Shown in pieces: positions 56,418 to 64,000 of a stretch of DNA of 64,000 nucleotides; the first letter of the stretch is position 1, and the number at the start of each line of letters is the position of its first letter. The DNA comes from Rhizobium sp. CG5. Lineage in GTDB: Bacteria; Pseudomonadota; Alphaproteobacteria; Rhizobiales; Rhizobiaceae. Below the pieces are notes generated by a model. That model had not been told where the DNA came from and made no database searches. It saw nothing but the letters and a program-made list of their open reading frames with translations. The stretch is taken from contig NZ_JABAEF010000002.1 of NCBI RefSeq assembly GCF_023701945.1, positions 248,001-312,000 of the forward strand, in the 5' to 3' direction. A program made the position numbers and the translations under genes.

Positions 56418-57206
56418 ATGAGAGCGCTTGCTATCGCCGCCACCGGCATGGACGCCCAGCAGACAAATCTGGAAGTGATTGCCAACAACATCGCCAACAT
56501 CAACACGACCGGCTACAAGCGGGCCCGTGCCGAATTCTCGGATCTGCTGTACCAGACGGAAAAGACCCAAGGCGTTCCCAACCGGGCAAACCAGGCGATC
56601 GTTCCCGAGGGCGCGAACATCGGTCTGGGCGTCCAGACGGCGGCCGTGCGCAACATCCATCTGCAGGGTGAACTGACCCAGACCGAAAACGAGCTCGACT
56701 TGGCGCTCGTCGGACGCGGCTGGTTCCAGATCGAATCCACCGACGGCACGACGCAATATACCCGCGCCGGCGCCTTCAACACCAATGCCGACGGCGAGCT
56801 GGTGACGATCGACGGCTATGCGGTCGTGCCGGGCATCACCATTCCCGACGATGCCAGCGAACTGGAAGTCAGCCGCACCGGCGTCGTGTCGGCACGCCTC
56901 GGCAACGACACCGACCTGACCGAGATCGGCCAGCTGACGATCGCCAATTTCGTCAACGAGGCGGGCCTGAAGCCGCTCGGCGACAACCTGTTCGGCGAGA
57001 CCGCGGCCTCCGGCGAGCCGATTGTCGCGGCGCCCGAAGATCCGGGCTTTGCCTACATCAAGCAGGGCTACCTGGAATCGTCCAACGTCGATTCCGTCAA
57101 GGAAATCACTGATCTGATCTCCGCACAGCGCGCTTATGAAATGAACTCGAAGGTCATTACCACGGCTGACGAAATGGCTCAGATCGTCAGTAAGAACCTG
57201 AAGTAA
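56418..57206 (+). CDS. flgG: Flagellar distal rod protein FlgG
   Basis: A 262-residue protein; length and sequence are canonical ([38 protein letters not shown], and the end [20 protein letters not shown]). It forms the distal rod through the outer membrane rings. Confidence 0.96.
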   Translation: MRALAIAATGMDAQQTNLEVIANNIANINTTGYKRARAEFSDLLYQTEKTQGVPNRANQAIVPEGANIGLGVQTAAVRNIHLQGELTQTENELDLALVGRGWFQIESTDGTTQYTRAGAFNTNADGELVTIDGYAVVPGITIPDDASELEVSRTGVVSARLGNDTDLTEIGQLTIANFVNEAGLKPLGDNLFGETAASGEPIVAAPEDPGFAYIKQGYLESSNVDSVKEITDLISAQRAYEMNSKVITTADEMAQIVSKNLK

Positions 57207-57223
57207 GCCACGAAAGGGCAAAC

Positions 57224-57709
57224 ATGATGTTTCGCCGCATCACAGGATCGAAGAGAACACCGGTGGTCCTTGCGACCATTGCCCTGGCGCTTTGCGCCGG
57301 GGCCGATTTCGTGGCCGCCGAGAGCGGCTATGCGGTCGTTCCCACGGAAATCATCTATCCCGGCGAGACAGTGTCCGCCCACCAGCTTGAAGAAGTGCCC
57401 ATCACCAACCCCAATCTGGCCGGAGGCTTTGCCGGTTCGATTCCCGAGGTGGTCGGCATGATTTCCAAGCGAACGCTGCTTCCGGGCCGCACCATTCCGG
57501 TGTCGGGATTGCGCGAGCCCTTTGCGGTCAAGCGTGGCTCCAATCTTCGTCTGACATTTACGATCGGCTCCATGACGATTTCGGCTGCGGGAAGTCCGTT
57601 GCAGGACGCCTCGATCGGCGACGTCATAAAGGTACGAAATCTGGATTCCGGCGTCATCGTCAGCGGTACAGTGATGGCCGACGGAACCGTGCAGGTGATG
57701 GCAAAATGA
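57224..57709 (+). CDS. flgA: P-ring chaperone FlgA
   Basis: A 161-residue periplasmic protein. A signal peptide of ~32 residues (VVLATIALALCAGADFVAAE) precedes a SAF-type domain with YPGETVSAHQLEEVPI. The end, IKVRNLDSGVIVSGTVMADG, is the family signature. It overlaps flgI by ATGA. Confidence 0.92.
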   Translation: MMFRRITGSKRTPVVLATIALALCAGADFVAAESGYAVVPTEIIYPGETVSAHQLEEVPITNPNLAGGFAGSIPEVVGMISKRTLLPGRTIPVSGLREPFAVKRGSNLRLTFTIGSMTISAAGSPLQDASIGDVIKVRNLDSGVIVSGTVMADGTVQVMAK

Positions 57710-58827
57710 GTGCAATGCGTCTTTTGATCACCATGCTGATGGGCCTTGCCATCGGGCTTGGGCCCGCCAGCGGAAGTTTGGCTGCCAACTCGCGCATCAA
57801 GGATATCGCATCGCTCCAGGCCGGGCGCGACAACCAGCTGATCGGTTACGGTCTGGTCGTGGGCTTGCAGGCGACCGGTGACAGCCTGCGCTCGTCACCC
57901 TTCACCGAGCAGTCGATGCGCGCCATGCTGCAGAACCTCGGCATCTCGACCCAGGGCGGACAGTCCAATGCCAAGAATACCGCCGCCGTCATGGTGACAG
58001 CCACCCTGCCGCCATTTGCAAGTCCTGGCAGCCGGATCGATGCGTCGGTCAGTTCGCTTGGCGACGCAACCTCGCTGCGCGGCGGCACGCTGATCATGAC
58101 CTCCCTCTCTGGGGCCGACGGACAGATCTATGCAGTCGCCCAAGGGTCGATCATCGTTTCCGGCTTTACGGCGCAAGGGCAGGCGGGCAGCATCACCGAA
58201 GGCGTGACCACCGCCGGCCGGGTTCCAAACGGCGCGATCGTCGAACGGGAACTGCCGTCGAAATTCAAGGACGGGGTCAATCTGGTCTTGCAATTGCGCA
58301 ATCCCGACTTTTCCACCGCCTTGGGCATCGCCGAGCGGATCAACGGCTATGCCGCTGCCAATTTCGGCGGCCCGATTGCCGAGGCCCGCGATTCCCAGGA
58401 GGTCGTCGTCCAGAAGCCGCGAACGGCCGATCTGGCCAGGCTGATGGCCGATATCGAAAACCTCGTCGTCGCGACCGATACGCCGGCCAAGGTGGTCATC
58501 AACGAACGAACCGGTACCATCGTCATCGGCGCCGATGTCCGTGTGTCCAAGGTGGCCGTCAGTTACGGCACCCTGACGGTTCAGGTCACCGAAACGCCGC
58601 AGGTCATCCAGCCGCAACCGTTCTCGCGCGGTGAAACGGCCGTTCAGCCGCAGACCGATATCCTGGCCCAGACCGAGGGCGGCAATGTCGCGATCGTCGA
58701 AGGTCCGGATCTGCGCACGCTGGTGACCGGCCTCAACAATATCGGCGTCAAGCCGGATGGCATCATCGCGATCCTGCAAGGCATCAAATCGGCCGGCGCA
58801 CTCCAGGCGGAGCTTGTACTGCAATGA
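57706..58827 (+). CDS. flgI: Flagellar P-ring protein FlgI
   Basis: A 373-residue periplasmic ring protein. After a signal peptide (LLITMLMGLAIGLGPASGSL) the mature part starts RIKDIASLQAGRDNQLIGYG. The block GSRIDASVSSLGDATSLRGG and the end GIIAILQGIKSAGALQAEL are canonical. Coupled to flgA and motE by overlaps. Confidence 0.96.
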   Translation: MSAMRLLITMLMGLAIGLGPASGSLAANSRIKDIASLQAGRDNQLIGYGLVVGLQATGDSLRSSPFTEQSMRAMLQNLGISTQGGQSNAKNTAAVMVTATLPPFASPGSRIDASVSSLGDATSLRGGTLIMTSLSGADGQIYAVAQGSIIVSGFTAQGQAGSITEGVTTAGRVPNGAIVERELPSKFKDGVNLVLQLRNPDFSTALGIAERINGYAAANFGGPIAEARDSQEVVVQKPRTADLARLMADIENLVVATDTPAKVVINERTGTIVIGADVRVSKVAVSYGTLTVQVTETPQVIQPQPFSRGETAVQPQTDILAQTEGGNVAIVEGPDLRTLVTGLNNIGVKPDGIIAILQGIKSAGALQAELVLQ

Positions 58828-59357
58828 TTGCTCATAGACGCGCTCCCAAATCTGGCCATCGTGTGCGGCTGGCCTTTGCCGCCGGCGCCCTTCTCCTGGC
58901 CTCGGTGGCCAGCGGTCACGCTCAGGAAAAATCGCCGCTTGAGTCCATCACCCAAGATGAGATCCAGAAATATTGCACCAGCATTGCCGATCCGGCCCGC
59001 GACCAGCGCTATCTTCTGCAAAAGCAGGACCTTGAAAAGCTGCAGGCCGATGTCGACAGCCGCATCGCCGTTCTGGAAGCGCGCAAGGTCGAATACGAAG
59101 ACTGGCTGAAGCGTCGCAACGATTTCCTGGTTCAGGCCGAAGCCGGCCTGGTCGAAATCTACAAGAAAATGAAGGCCGATGCCGCCGCGCCGCAGCTCGA
59201 AGAAGTCAATGTCGGGCTTGCCGCAGCGATCCTGATGAAGCTGCCGGCCCGGCAATCAAGCCTTATCCTGAGTGAAATGGACGCGGGGAAGGCGGGTGCG
59301 GTGGCATCCATCATGTCGAGCGCCGCTGATCCCACTACATCGAAAGATCCGTCATGA
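58824..59357 (+). CDS. motE: MotE, MotC chaperone
   Basis: A 177-residue periplasmic protein found in Rhizobiaceae, where it is needed for folding and stability of MotC. After a signal peptide (RLAFAAGALLLASVASGHAQ) comes a coiled coil (LLQKQDLEKLQADVDSRIAV) and a MgtE-N-like end (AAAILMKLPARQSSLILSEM). Its place between flgI and flgH matches other members of the family. Confidence 0.9.
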   Translation: MIAHRRAPKSGHRVRLAFAAGALLLASVASGHAQEKSPLESITQDEIQKYCTSIADPARDQRYLLQKQDLEKLQADVDSRIAVLEARKVEYEDWLKRRNDFLVQAEAGLVEIYKKMKADAAAPQLEEVNVGLAAAILMKLPARQSSLILSEMDAGKAGAVASIMSSAADPTTSKDPS

Positions 59358-60067
59358 CCAAGCGTTTTACAGTCTTCCTCGCGGTCGCGTTCCTGGCGGG
59401 TTGCGAAAGCCAGACCGTCAAGGAAATCGGCAACGCGCCGTCCATGAGCCCGATCGGCAGCGGCCTGCGCTACAGCCAGACGCCGCAGATGGCGCTCTAT
59501 CCGAAACAGCCGCGACAGATTGCCAGCGGCTATTCGCTGTGGAGCGATTCGCAGGCGGCTCTGTTCAAGGATTCGCGCGCCCTCAATGTCGGCGATATCC
59601 TGACGGTCAATATCCAGATCAACGACAAGGCGTCCTTCGACAACGAAACCGACCGCAGCCGCACCAACTCGAGCGGCATCACCTGGTCGACGGCCGCAGA
59701 ACTGTTCGGCTGGACGCCGCCGGTGACGACGGGTGACCTCAGTTCGAGTTCCGATACCAGCAGCAACGGCAAGGGAACGATCAGCCGGTCGGAAAAATTG
59801 ACCCTGTTGGTTGCAGCTGTCGTGACGGGCATTCTGGAAAACGGCAATCTGCTGATCAGTGCCTCCCAGGAAGTGCGCGTCAATCACGAACTGCGTATCC
59901 TGAATGTCGCCGGTATTGTCCGGCCGCAGGATGTCGATGCCGACAATACGATCTCCTATGAACGCATCGCAGAGGCTCGTATCTCCTACGGCGGTCGCGG
60001 CCGTCTGACGGAGGTGCAGCAGCCCGCGGTCGGGCAGCAGGTCGTCGATCTGTTCTCGCCGATCTGA
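59354..60067 (+). CDS. flgH: Flagellar L-ring lipoprotein FlgH
   Basis: A 237-residue outer-membrane lipoprotein. The lipobox ends at Cys17 in FLAGCES. The YSLWSDSQAALFKDSRALNV region and the closing GRLTEVQQPAVGQQVVDLFS are characteristic. The ATG overlaps the motE stop by 4 bases. Confidence 0.95.
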   Translation: MTKRFTVFLAVAFLAGCESQTVKEIGNAPSMSPIGSGLRYSQTPQMALYPKQPRQIASGYSLWSDSQAALFKDSRALNVGDILTVNIQINDKASFDNETDRSRTNSSGITWSTAAELFGWTPPVTTGDLSSSSDTSSNGKGTISRSEKLTLLVAAVVTGILENGNLLISASQEVRVNHELRILNVAGIVRPQDVDADNTISYERIAEARISYGGRGRLTEVQQPAVGQQVVDLFSPI

Positions 60068-60107
60068 TGCGGCGAGATCTCTTGAAAACGAACGGCGGTT
60101 AGAGACC

Positions 60108-60626
60108 ATGGAAGAAGCCGGTGCCGGTGACGGTGGGAAGAAGAAATCCTCGCCGATCCTGTTGATAGCAGCGATCGCGGCTCTGACGGTCGTGGGCGGC
60201 GGTGGCGGCTGGGTGGTCGGCATGCTGATCGCCCCGAAGATCCAGTCGGCCGAGGCTGAAAACAAGGCGCCGGAAGCCGCAGCGGCCGGCGAACATGGAG
60301 CCGCCAAGGAAGAAGCGGGTCTGCCGCATATCTCGACCGAGGCGAACGGTGTCGTCCAGCTCGAGCCCATTACGACCAACCTTGCCTATCCCTCGGAGAG
60401 CTGGATAAGGCTCGAGGTGGCGCTGTTGTTCAATGGGCCTGCCGACGTGACGATGTCCGAAAGCATCCATCAGGATATCATGGCCTATATGCGCACAGTG
60501 TCGCTTCAGCAGGTCGAAGGCCCCCGCGGCTTTCAGTATTTGAAGGAAGACATCCAAGAGCGTGTTGACCTTCGATCCGAAGGACGCGTATCGAGGGTGA
60601 TGTTCAGGACATTTGTGATCGAATGA
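60108..60626 (+). CDS. fliL: Flagellar protein FliL
   Basis: A 172-residue inner-membrane protein near the stators. One membrane helix (PILLIAAIAALTVVGGGGGW) lies at about 15-35 and the periplasmic domain ends VMFRTFVIE. A Gly/Ala/Glu-rich linker follows the helix. It overlaps fliP by ATGA. Confidence 0.92.
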   Translation: MEEAGAGDGGKKKSSPILLIAAIAALTVVGGGGGWVVGMLIAPKIQSAEAENKAPEAAAAGEHGAAKEEAGLPHISTEANGVVQLEPITTNLAYPSESWIRLEVALLFNGPADVTMSESIHQDIMAYMRTVSLQQVEGPRGFQYLKEDIQERVDLRSEGRVSRVMFRTFVIE

Positions 60627-61360
60627 TTCGATACCTCATCTTGTTGGCCGCCATGATGGCGGCACCGGAAATCGCTCAGGCGCAGCAGTTTCCGACCGAT
60701 ATCCTGAACGCACCGATCGACGGCTCTGTTGCGGCCTGGATCATCCGGACCTTCGGCTTGCTGACCGTTCTGTCGGTCGCTCCGGGCATCCTGATCATGG
60801 TGACGAGCTTTCCGCGCTTCATCATCGCCTTTTCCATTCTGCGCTCGGGCATGGGGCTGGCCAGTACGCCGTCCAACATGATTCTGGTCAGCCTGGCACT
60901 GTTCATGACCTTCTACGTGATGACGCCCACCATGGACGCGGCCTGGCGCGATGGCGTTCAGCCCTTGCTCGACAACCAGCTGACGGAAGCCCAGGCGATC
61001 GAGCGCATCGCCGAGCCGTTCAGAACCTTCATGACGGCCAATACCCGCGACAAGGACCTCCGCCTGTTCATCGACATCGCCAGCGAACGCGGACAGACGC
61101 CGGTGGTCGATCAGAAGGTTGACTATCGTGTTCTGATCCCGGCCTTCATGCTGTCGGAAATCAGGCGCGGATTCGAGATCGGCTTTCTCATCATCCTGCC
61201 GTTTCTGGTCATCGACATGATTGTCGCGACGATCACCATGGCCATGGGCATGATGATGCTGCCGCCCACCTCCATCTCGCTGCCGTTCAAGGTCCTGTTC
61301 TTCGTGCTGATCGATGGCTGGAACCTGCTGGTCGGCAGCCTCGTGCGCTCCTTCGCCTGA
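60623..61360 (+). CDS. fliP: Flagellar export gate protein FliP
   Basis: A 245-residue membrane protein, cleaved signal peptide included (YLILLAAMMAAPEIAQAQ). The four helices and the central SFPRFIIAFSILRSGMGL and PPTSISLPFKVLFFVLIDGW blocks are canonical. FliQ and FliR are not in this operon. It is the last gene of the rightward basal-body string. Confidence 0.96.
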   Translation: MIRYLILLAAMMAAPEIAQAQQFPTDILNAPIDGSVAAWIIRTFGLLTVLSVAPGILIMVTSFPRFIIAFSILRSGMGLASTPSNMILVSLALFMTFYVMTPTMDAAWRDGVQPLLDNQLTEAQAIERIAEPFRTFMTANTRDKDLRLFIDIASERGQTPVVDQKVDYRVLIPAFMLSEIRRGFEIGFLIILPFLVIDMIVATITMAMGMMMLPPTSISLPFKVLFFVLIDGWNLLVGSLVRSFA

Positions 61361-61686
61361 CACTCCGATCAATCTGCTGCGTATCGCCCGTCGCGGAGCC
61401 GGAACTGAGCTTTTGGCCCCTCGCTGGCGCATTCGCGTCAGGTTTTGAGATATCATAAACCATTTTATTCAAATTTGACGCATTCTGCAGCTCTCAAGAG
61501 CTCAAATTGTGCGTTTAATGAATTCTTCACCATTTGCCTTCAGCGGGTGTTAAAGTCCTTGCTGTCATTTAGCTGTCAGAGGCGGATTAATTTCAGCACT
61601 AGTTAATTGACATGATGTCGATCGCCTCTTCCGGTACCAAACCCGGCATGTCCCTCTCTCGTATCTTGTAATTAAGGGACAATCCT
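61361..61686 (+). promoter_or_regulatory. flaA promoter and leader region
   Basis: No gene is seen in these 326 bases. Notable elements are an AGCTCT-CA-AGAGCT palindrome at 61489-61502, a direct repeat GCTGTCA at 61561-61567 and 61572-61578 (11-base period), a TTGACA at 61607-61612 without a clear -10 partner, and the hairpin over the ribosome site. Flagellin promoters of rhizobia depend on VisNR/Rem, but I cannot assign a consensus. Confidence 0.5.
61649..61681 (+). promoter_or_regulatory. flaA leader stem that covers the ribosome binding site
   Basis: TGTCCCT (61649-61655) pairs with AGGGACA (61675-61681) around a 19-base loop. The right arm is the ribosome site, 5 bases before the ATG. 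A stem of equal size and loop length precedes flaB. In Caulobacter a comparable flagellin leader is bound by FlbT; such control is possible here. Confidence 0.6.
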
Positions 61687-62646
61687 ATGACCAGCATCAT
61701 GACCAACTCTGCGGCGCTGTCCGCACTCGACACGCTCCGCTCGATCAACAAGAGCCTTGACTCGACCCAGGGCAGCATCTCGTCCGGCTATCGCGTTGAG
61801 GACGCATCGGACAATGCCGCTTACTGGTCGATCGCCACCACCATGCGTTCGGACAACAAGTCACTCGGCGCCGTCCAGGACGCCCTCGGCCTCGGCGCTG
61901 CCAAGACCGACACAGCCTATACCGGCATGGAAGCCGCCATCGACGTCGTTTCCGAAATCAAGTCCAAGCTGGTCGCCGCTCGCGAACCGGGCGTTGACAA
62001 GGACAAGATCAACAAGGAACTGACCGAACTCAAGTCGCAGCTCGCATCGGTTGCCGAATCGGCTTCCTTCAACGGCGAAAACTGGCTCTACAACGACTCC
62101 ACGACCGCCGTCGGCACCAAGGAAATGGTTGGTTCCTTCGTTCGTGACTCGGACGGCAACGTTGCTGTCGAAACCTTGTCCTTCGACGCCTCGACCTCGG
62201 TTCTGATCGACGACGACGACGCCACGCGCGGCCTTCTGACCAAGGATTACGAAGTCGAAATCGCGACCGGCACGACCACCACCACCGTGACCTACTTCCT
62301 GATCACCTCGGCCTCAACGGGCGCTTCGGGTTCGGTTGTCGAGCTCACGGACTCGAGCACGGACATTGAAGTCGACGGCATGATCAGCGCCGTTGATGCC
62401 ATGTTGACCGACATGACAGATGCCGCTGCAACGCTCGGCGCGACCAAGAGCCGAATCGAAATGCAGGACGAGTTCGTCGCCGACCTCATGGACGTGATCG
62501 ACACCGGCGTGGGCCGACTGGTCGATGCCGACATGAACGAGGAATCGACGAAGCTGAAAGCGCTCCAGACCCAGCAGCAGCTCGGTATCCAGGCGCTGTC
62601 GATCGCCAACTCCAACTCCGACAACATCCTGTCGCTGTTCCGTTAA
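61687..62646 (+). CDS. flaA: Flagellin (first tandem copy)
   Basis: A 319-residue short flagellin. The N-terminal D0/D1 helices (SIMTNSAALSALDTLRSI, VEDASDNAAYWSIATTMRSD) and C-terminal helices (RIEMQDEFVADLMDVIDTG, ALQTQQQLGIQALSIANS, ending LFR) are complete, with a short variable centre rich in Ser/Thr/Asp. Such size is normal for Rhizobiaceae. It has its own leader and terminator. Confidence 0.96.
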   Translation: MTSIMTNSAALSALDTLRSINKSLDSTQGSISSGYRVEDASDNAAYWSIATTMRSDNKSLGAVQDALGLGAAKTDTAYTGMEAAIDVVSEIKSKLVAAREPGVDKDKINKELTELKSQLASVAESASFNGENWLYNDSTTAVGTKEMVGSFVRDSDGNVAVETLSFDASTSVLIDDDDATRGLLTKDYEVEIATGTTTTTVTYFLITSASTGASGSVVELTDSSTDIEVDGMISAVDAMLTDMTDAAATLGATKSRIEMQDEFVADLMDVIDTGVGRLVDADMNEESTKLKALQTQQQLGIQALSIANSNSDNILSLFR

Positions 62647-62691
62647 TCGGACGCGCCATAGCCGCCTGAATGAAAGGTGGAGTATCCAGTC

Positions 62692-62723
62692 AGTCGCGCC
62701 CCTCAGGGCGCGGCTGTTTTTTT
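62692..62723 (+). terminator. Intrinsic terminator of flaA
   Basis: AGTCGCGCCC (62692-62701) pairs with GGGCGCGGCT (62706-62715), one G-T pair included, around CTCA, followed by G and seven T (62717-62723). A strong terminator 46 bases after the stop. Confidence 0.92.
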
Positions 62724-62957
62724 GCATTCGCCAGGGCAGTGCGCAATTTTACTCGGGCTAACAACCCCTGTCTGAAATATTCGGAAATCTATTTCGCGAT
62801 TTAGCGTCTGTTAACCTTAATGAGGTTGAATAGGGATATCAAAACGACGGATTAACCACTTGTAAACAAAGGTTAATTGCATGACGCGTGCTGTCGTTGC
62901 CGGTATCACAATCCGGTATGTCCCTTCCCATTTTCCTTTCAATAAGGGGCAGTACCT
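62724..62957 (+). promoter_or_regulatory. flaB promoter and leader region
   Basis: A+T-rich, without a gene. TTAACCTT lies at 62811-62818, and an ATTAACC (62851-62857)/GGTTAAT (62871-62877) inverted repeat overlaps a TTAA-N7-TTAC pattern on the minus strand (62862-62876), close to the CtrA consensus. The sequence from 62900 on resembles the flaA leader (shared GGTA, CCGG and ATGTCCCT blocks). Confidence 0.5.
62919..62951 (+). promoter_or_regulatory. flaB leader stem that covers the ribosome binding site
   Basis: TGTCCCT (62919-62925) pairs with AGGGGCA (62945-62951), six normal pairs and one G-U pair, around a 19-base loop. The ATG is 6 bases on. Compared with flaA, one base of the arm differs and pairing is kept as G-U. 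Confidence 0.6.
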
Positions 62958-63917
62958 ATGACGAGTATTATGACGAATTCCGCTGCACTCGCAGCACTTG
63001 ACACTCTGCGTTCCATCGATACGCAAATGAACACCACGCAGTCGCGTGTATCTTCCGGCTACCGCGTCGAGGACGCATCTGACAACGCAGCTTACTGGTC
63101 GATCGCCACCACCATGCGTTCGGACAACAAGGCTCTTGGCTCCGTTCAGGACGCCCTCGGCCTCGGCGCTGCCAAGGTCGACACAGCCTATACCGGTATG
63201 GAAGCCTCGATCGACGTCGTTTCCGAAATCAAGGCCAAGCTGGTTGCCGCTCGCGAACCGGGCGTCGACAAGGACAAGATCAACAAGGAACTGACGGAAC
63301 TCAAGGCTCAGCTCGGCTCGATTGCCGAATCGGCTTCTTTCTCCGGTGAGAACTGGCTCTACAACGACTCCACCACTGCCATCGGCACCAAGGAAATGGT
63401 CGGCTCCTTCGTTCGTGACTCGGACGACAACGTTTCCATCGAAGTCCTGTCCTTCGACGCCTCGACCTCGGTTCTGATCGACGACGACGACGCCACGCGC
63501 GGCCTTCTGACCAAGGATTACGAAGTCGAAGTCGCGACCGGCACGACCACCAGCACCGTGACCTACTTCCTGATCACCTCGGCCTCAACGGGCGCTTCGG
63601 GTTCGGTTGTCGAACTGTCTGACTCGACCACGGACTTTGAAGTCGAAGGCATGATCAGCGCCGTTGACGCCATGTTGCTCGACATGACCGATGCCGGTGC
63701 AACGCTTGGTGCCACCAAGAGCCGCATCGACATGCAGGGCGAATTCGTCGCCGACCTCATGGATGTGATCGACACCGGCGTAGGCCGACTGGTCGATGCC
63801 GACATGAACGAGGAATCGACGAAGCTGAAAGCGCTCCAGACCCAGCAGCAGCTCGGTATCCAGTCGCTGTCGATCGCCAACTCCAACTCCGAAAACATCC
63901 TGTCGCTGTTCCGCTAA
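62958..63917 (+). CDS. flaB: Flagellin (second tandem copy)
   Basis: A 319-residue flagellin of the same length as flaA and very similar to it. N-terminal (SIMTNSAALAALDTLRSI) and C-terminal (RIDMQGEFVADLMDVIDTG, ending LFR) helices are complete. The centre and 3' end are nearly identical at the DNA level to flaA, while the 5' end differs in many silent sites. A third flagellin may lie beyond the window. Confidence 0.96.
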   Translation: MTSIMTNSAALAALDTLRSIDTQMNTTQSRVSSGYRVEDASDNAAYWSIATTMRSDNKALGSVQDALGLGAAKVDTAYTGMEASIDVVSEIKAKLVAAREPGVDKDKINKELTELKAQLGSIAESASFSGENWLYNDSTTAIGTKEMVGSFVRDSDDNVSIEVLSFDASTSVLIDDDDATRGLLTKDYEVEVATGTTTSTVTYFLITSASTGASGSVVELSDSTTDFEVEGMISAVDAMLLDMTDAGATLGATKSRIDMQGEFVADLMDVIDTGVGRLVDADMNEESTKLKALQTQQQLGIQSLSIANSNSENILSLFR

Positions 63918-63933
63918 GGAATGGTGGCATAAG

Positions 63934-63953
63934 GGAGGCGCTCCGGCGCCTCC
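63934..63953 (+). terminator. First hairpin after flaB
   Basis: GGAGGCGC (63934-63941) pairs with GCGCCTCC (63946-63953) around TCCG, 17 bases after the stop. Only two T follow, so it may be a weak terminator or a 3'-end stabiliser ahead of the second hairpin. Confidence 0.55.
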
Positions 63954-63973
63954 TTACCGGATTGAACAGAGAC

Positions 63974-64000
63974 GCCGCGATCGAAGGATCGCGGCTCTTT
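63974..64000 (+). terminator. Second hairpin after flaB, probable terminator
   Basis: GCCGCGATC (63974-63982) pairs with GATCGCGGC (63987-63995) around GAAG, followed by TCTTT at the window edge. The T-run may continue outside the window. Confidence 0.75.

Noticed and set aside
1..64000. CRISPR arrays, insertion sequences or prophage genes
   Set aside because: No regularly spaced repeats, transposase, integrase or phage structural gene was seen anywhere in the window.

Overview
The window is about 60% G+C and comes from an alphaproteobacterium of the family Rhizobiaceae (Sinorhizobium/Rhizobium/Agrobacterium type). The best evidence is the right half. It has an icpA-cheS-cheY1-cheA-cheW-cheR-cheB-cheY2-cheD-cheT operon followed by fliF, the visN/visR LuxR-type motility master regulators, an flhB/fliG/fliN/fliM/motA run, the flgF-to-fliP operon with motE, and tandem short flagellin genes. 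This layout is characteristic of the family. An alphaproteobacterial LexA box (GTTC-N7-GTTC) before imuA-imuB-dnaE2 agrees.

Left part (1-13.9 kb): two convergent gene strings for glycan modification. The plus strand encodes a CDP-sugar route (glucose-1-phosphate cytidylyltransferase, CDP-glucose 4,6-dehydratase, a 3,5-epimerase-like protein, a C-methyltransferase) and a glycosyltransferase. The minus strand, read from 13901 down to 5110, encodes a paralogous glycosyltransferase, a DegT-type aminotransferase, a CmcI-type methyltransferase, an Fe(II)/2-oxoglutarate dioxygenase, a second Zn-finger/SAM methyltransferase, a WbqC protein, an undescribed 46-residue protein coupled to both neighbours, an NDP-sugar reductase/epimerase, an ATP-grasp enzyme and a metallophosphoesterase. 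No transporter or polymerase is present, so the final polymer is not identified.

Middle (14-33 kb): the SOS-mutagenesis cassette imuA-imuB-dnaE2; a lower-G+C patch (20.1-22.3 kb) with a GNAT acetyltransferase, two small exported proteins and a C-terminal flagellin relic beside tRNA-Phe; a housekeeping run (murA, DUF2948, hisD, UPF0262, phosphatase, infA, maf, yacG); tRNA-Thr; and envelope genes (a membrane-anchored unknown, a GT39 glycosyltransferase, and a GtrB-like glycosyltransferase with a GtrA flippase-like protein).

Right part (33.9-64 kb): chemotaxis and flagellum. IcpA and CheA/CheW form the signalling core. CheR/CheB/CheD handle adaptation, and CheY1/CheY2 with CheS and CheT handle output and termination. 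VisN/VisR control the regulon, and the fli/flg/mot genes build basal body, export apparatus, switch and motor. The two flagellin genes at the right edge each carry a 7-bp stem in the 5' leader that would cover the ribosome binding site, with the same 19-nt loop length. Three conserved genes of unknown function (46081-46521, 51687-52466, 54612-55178) lie inside the flagellar operons.
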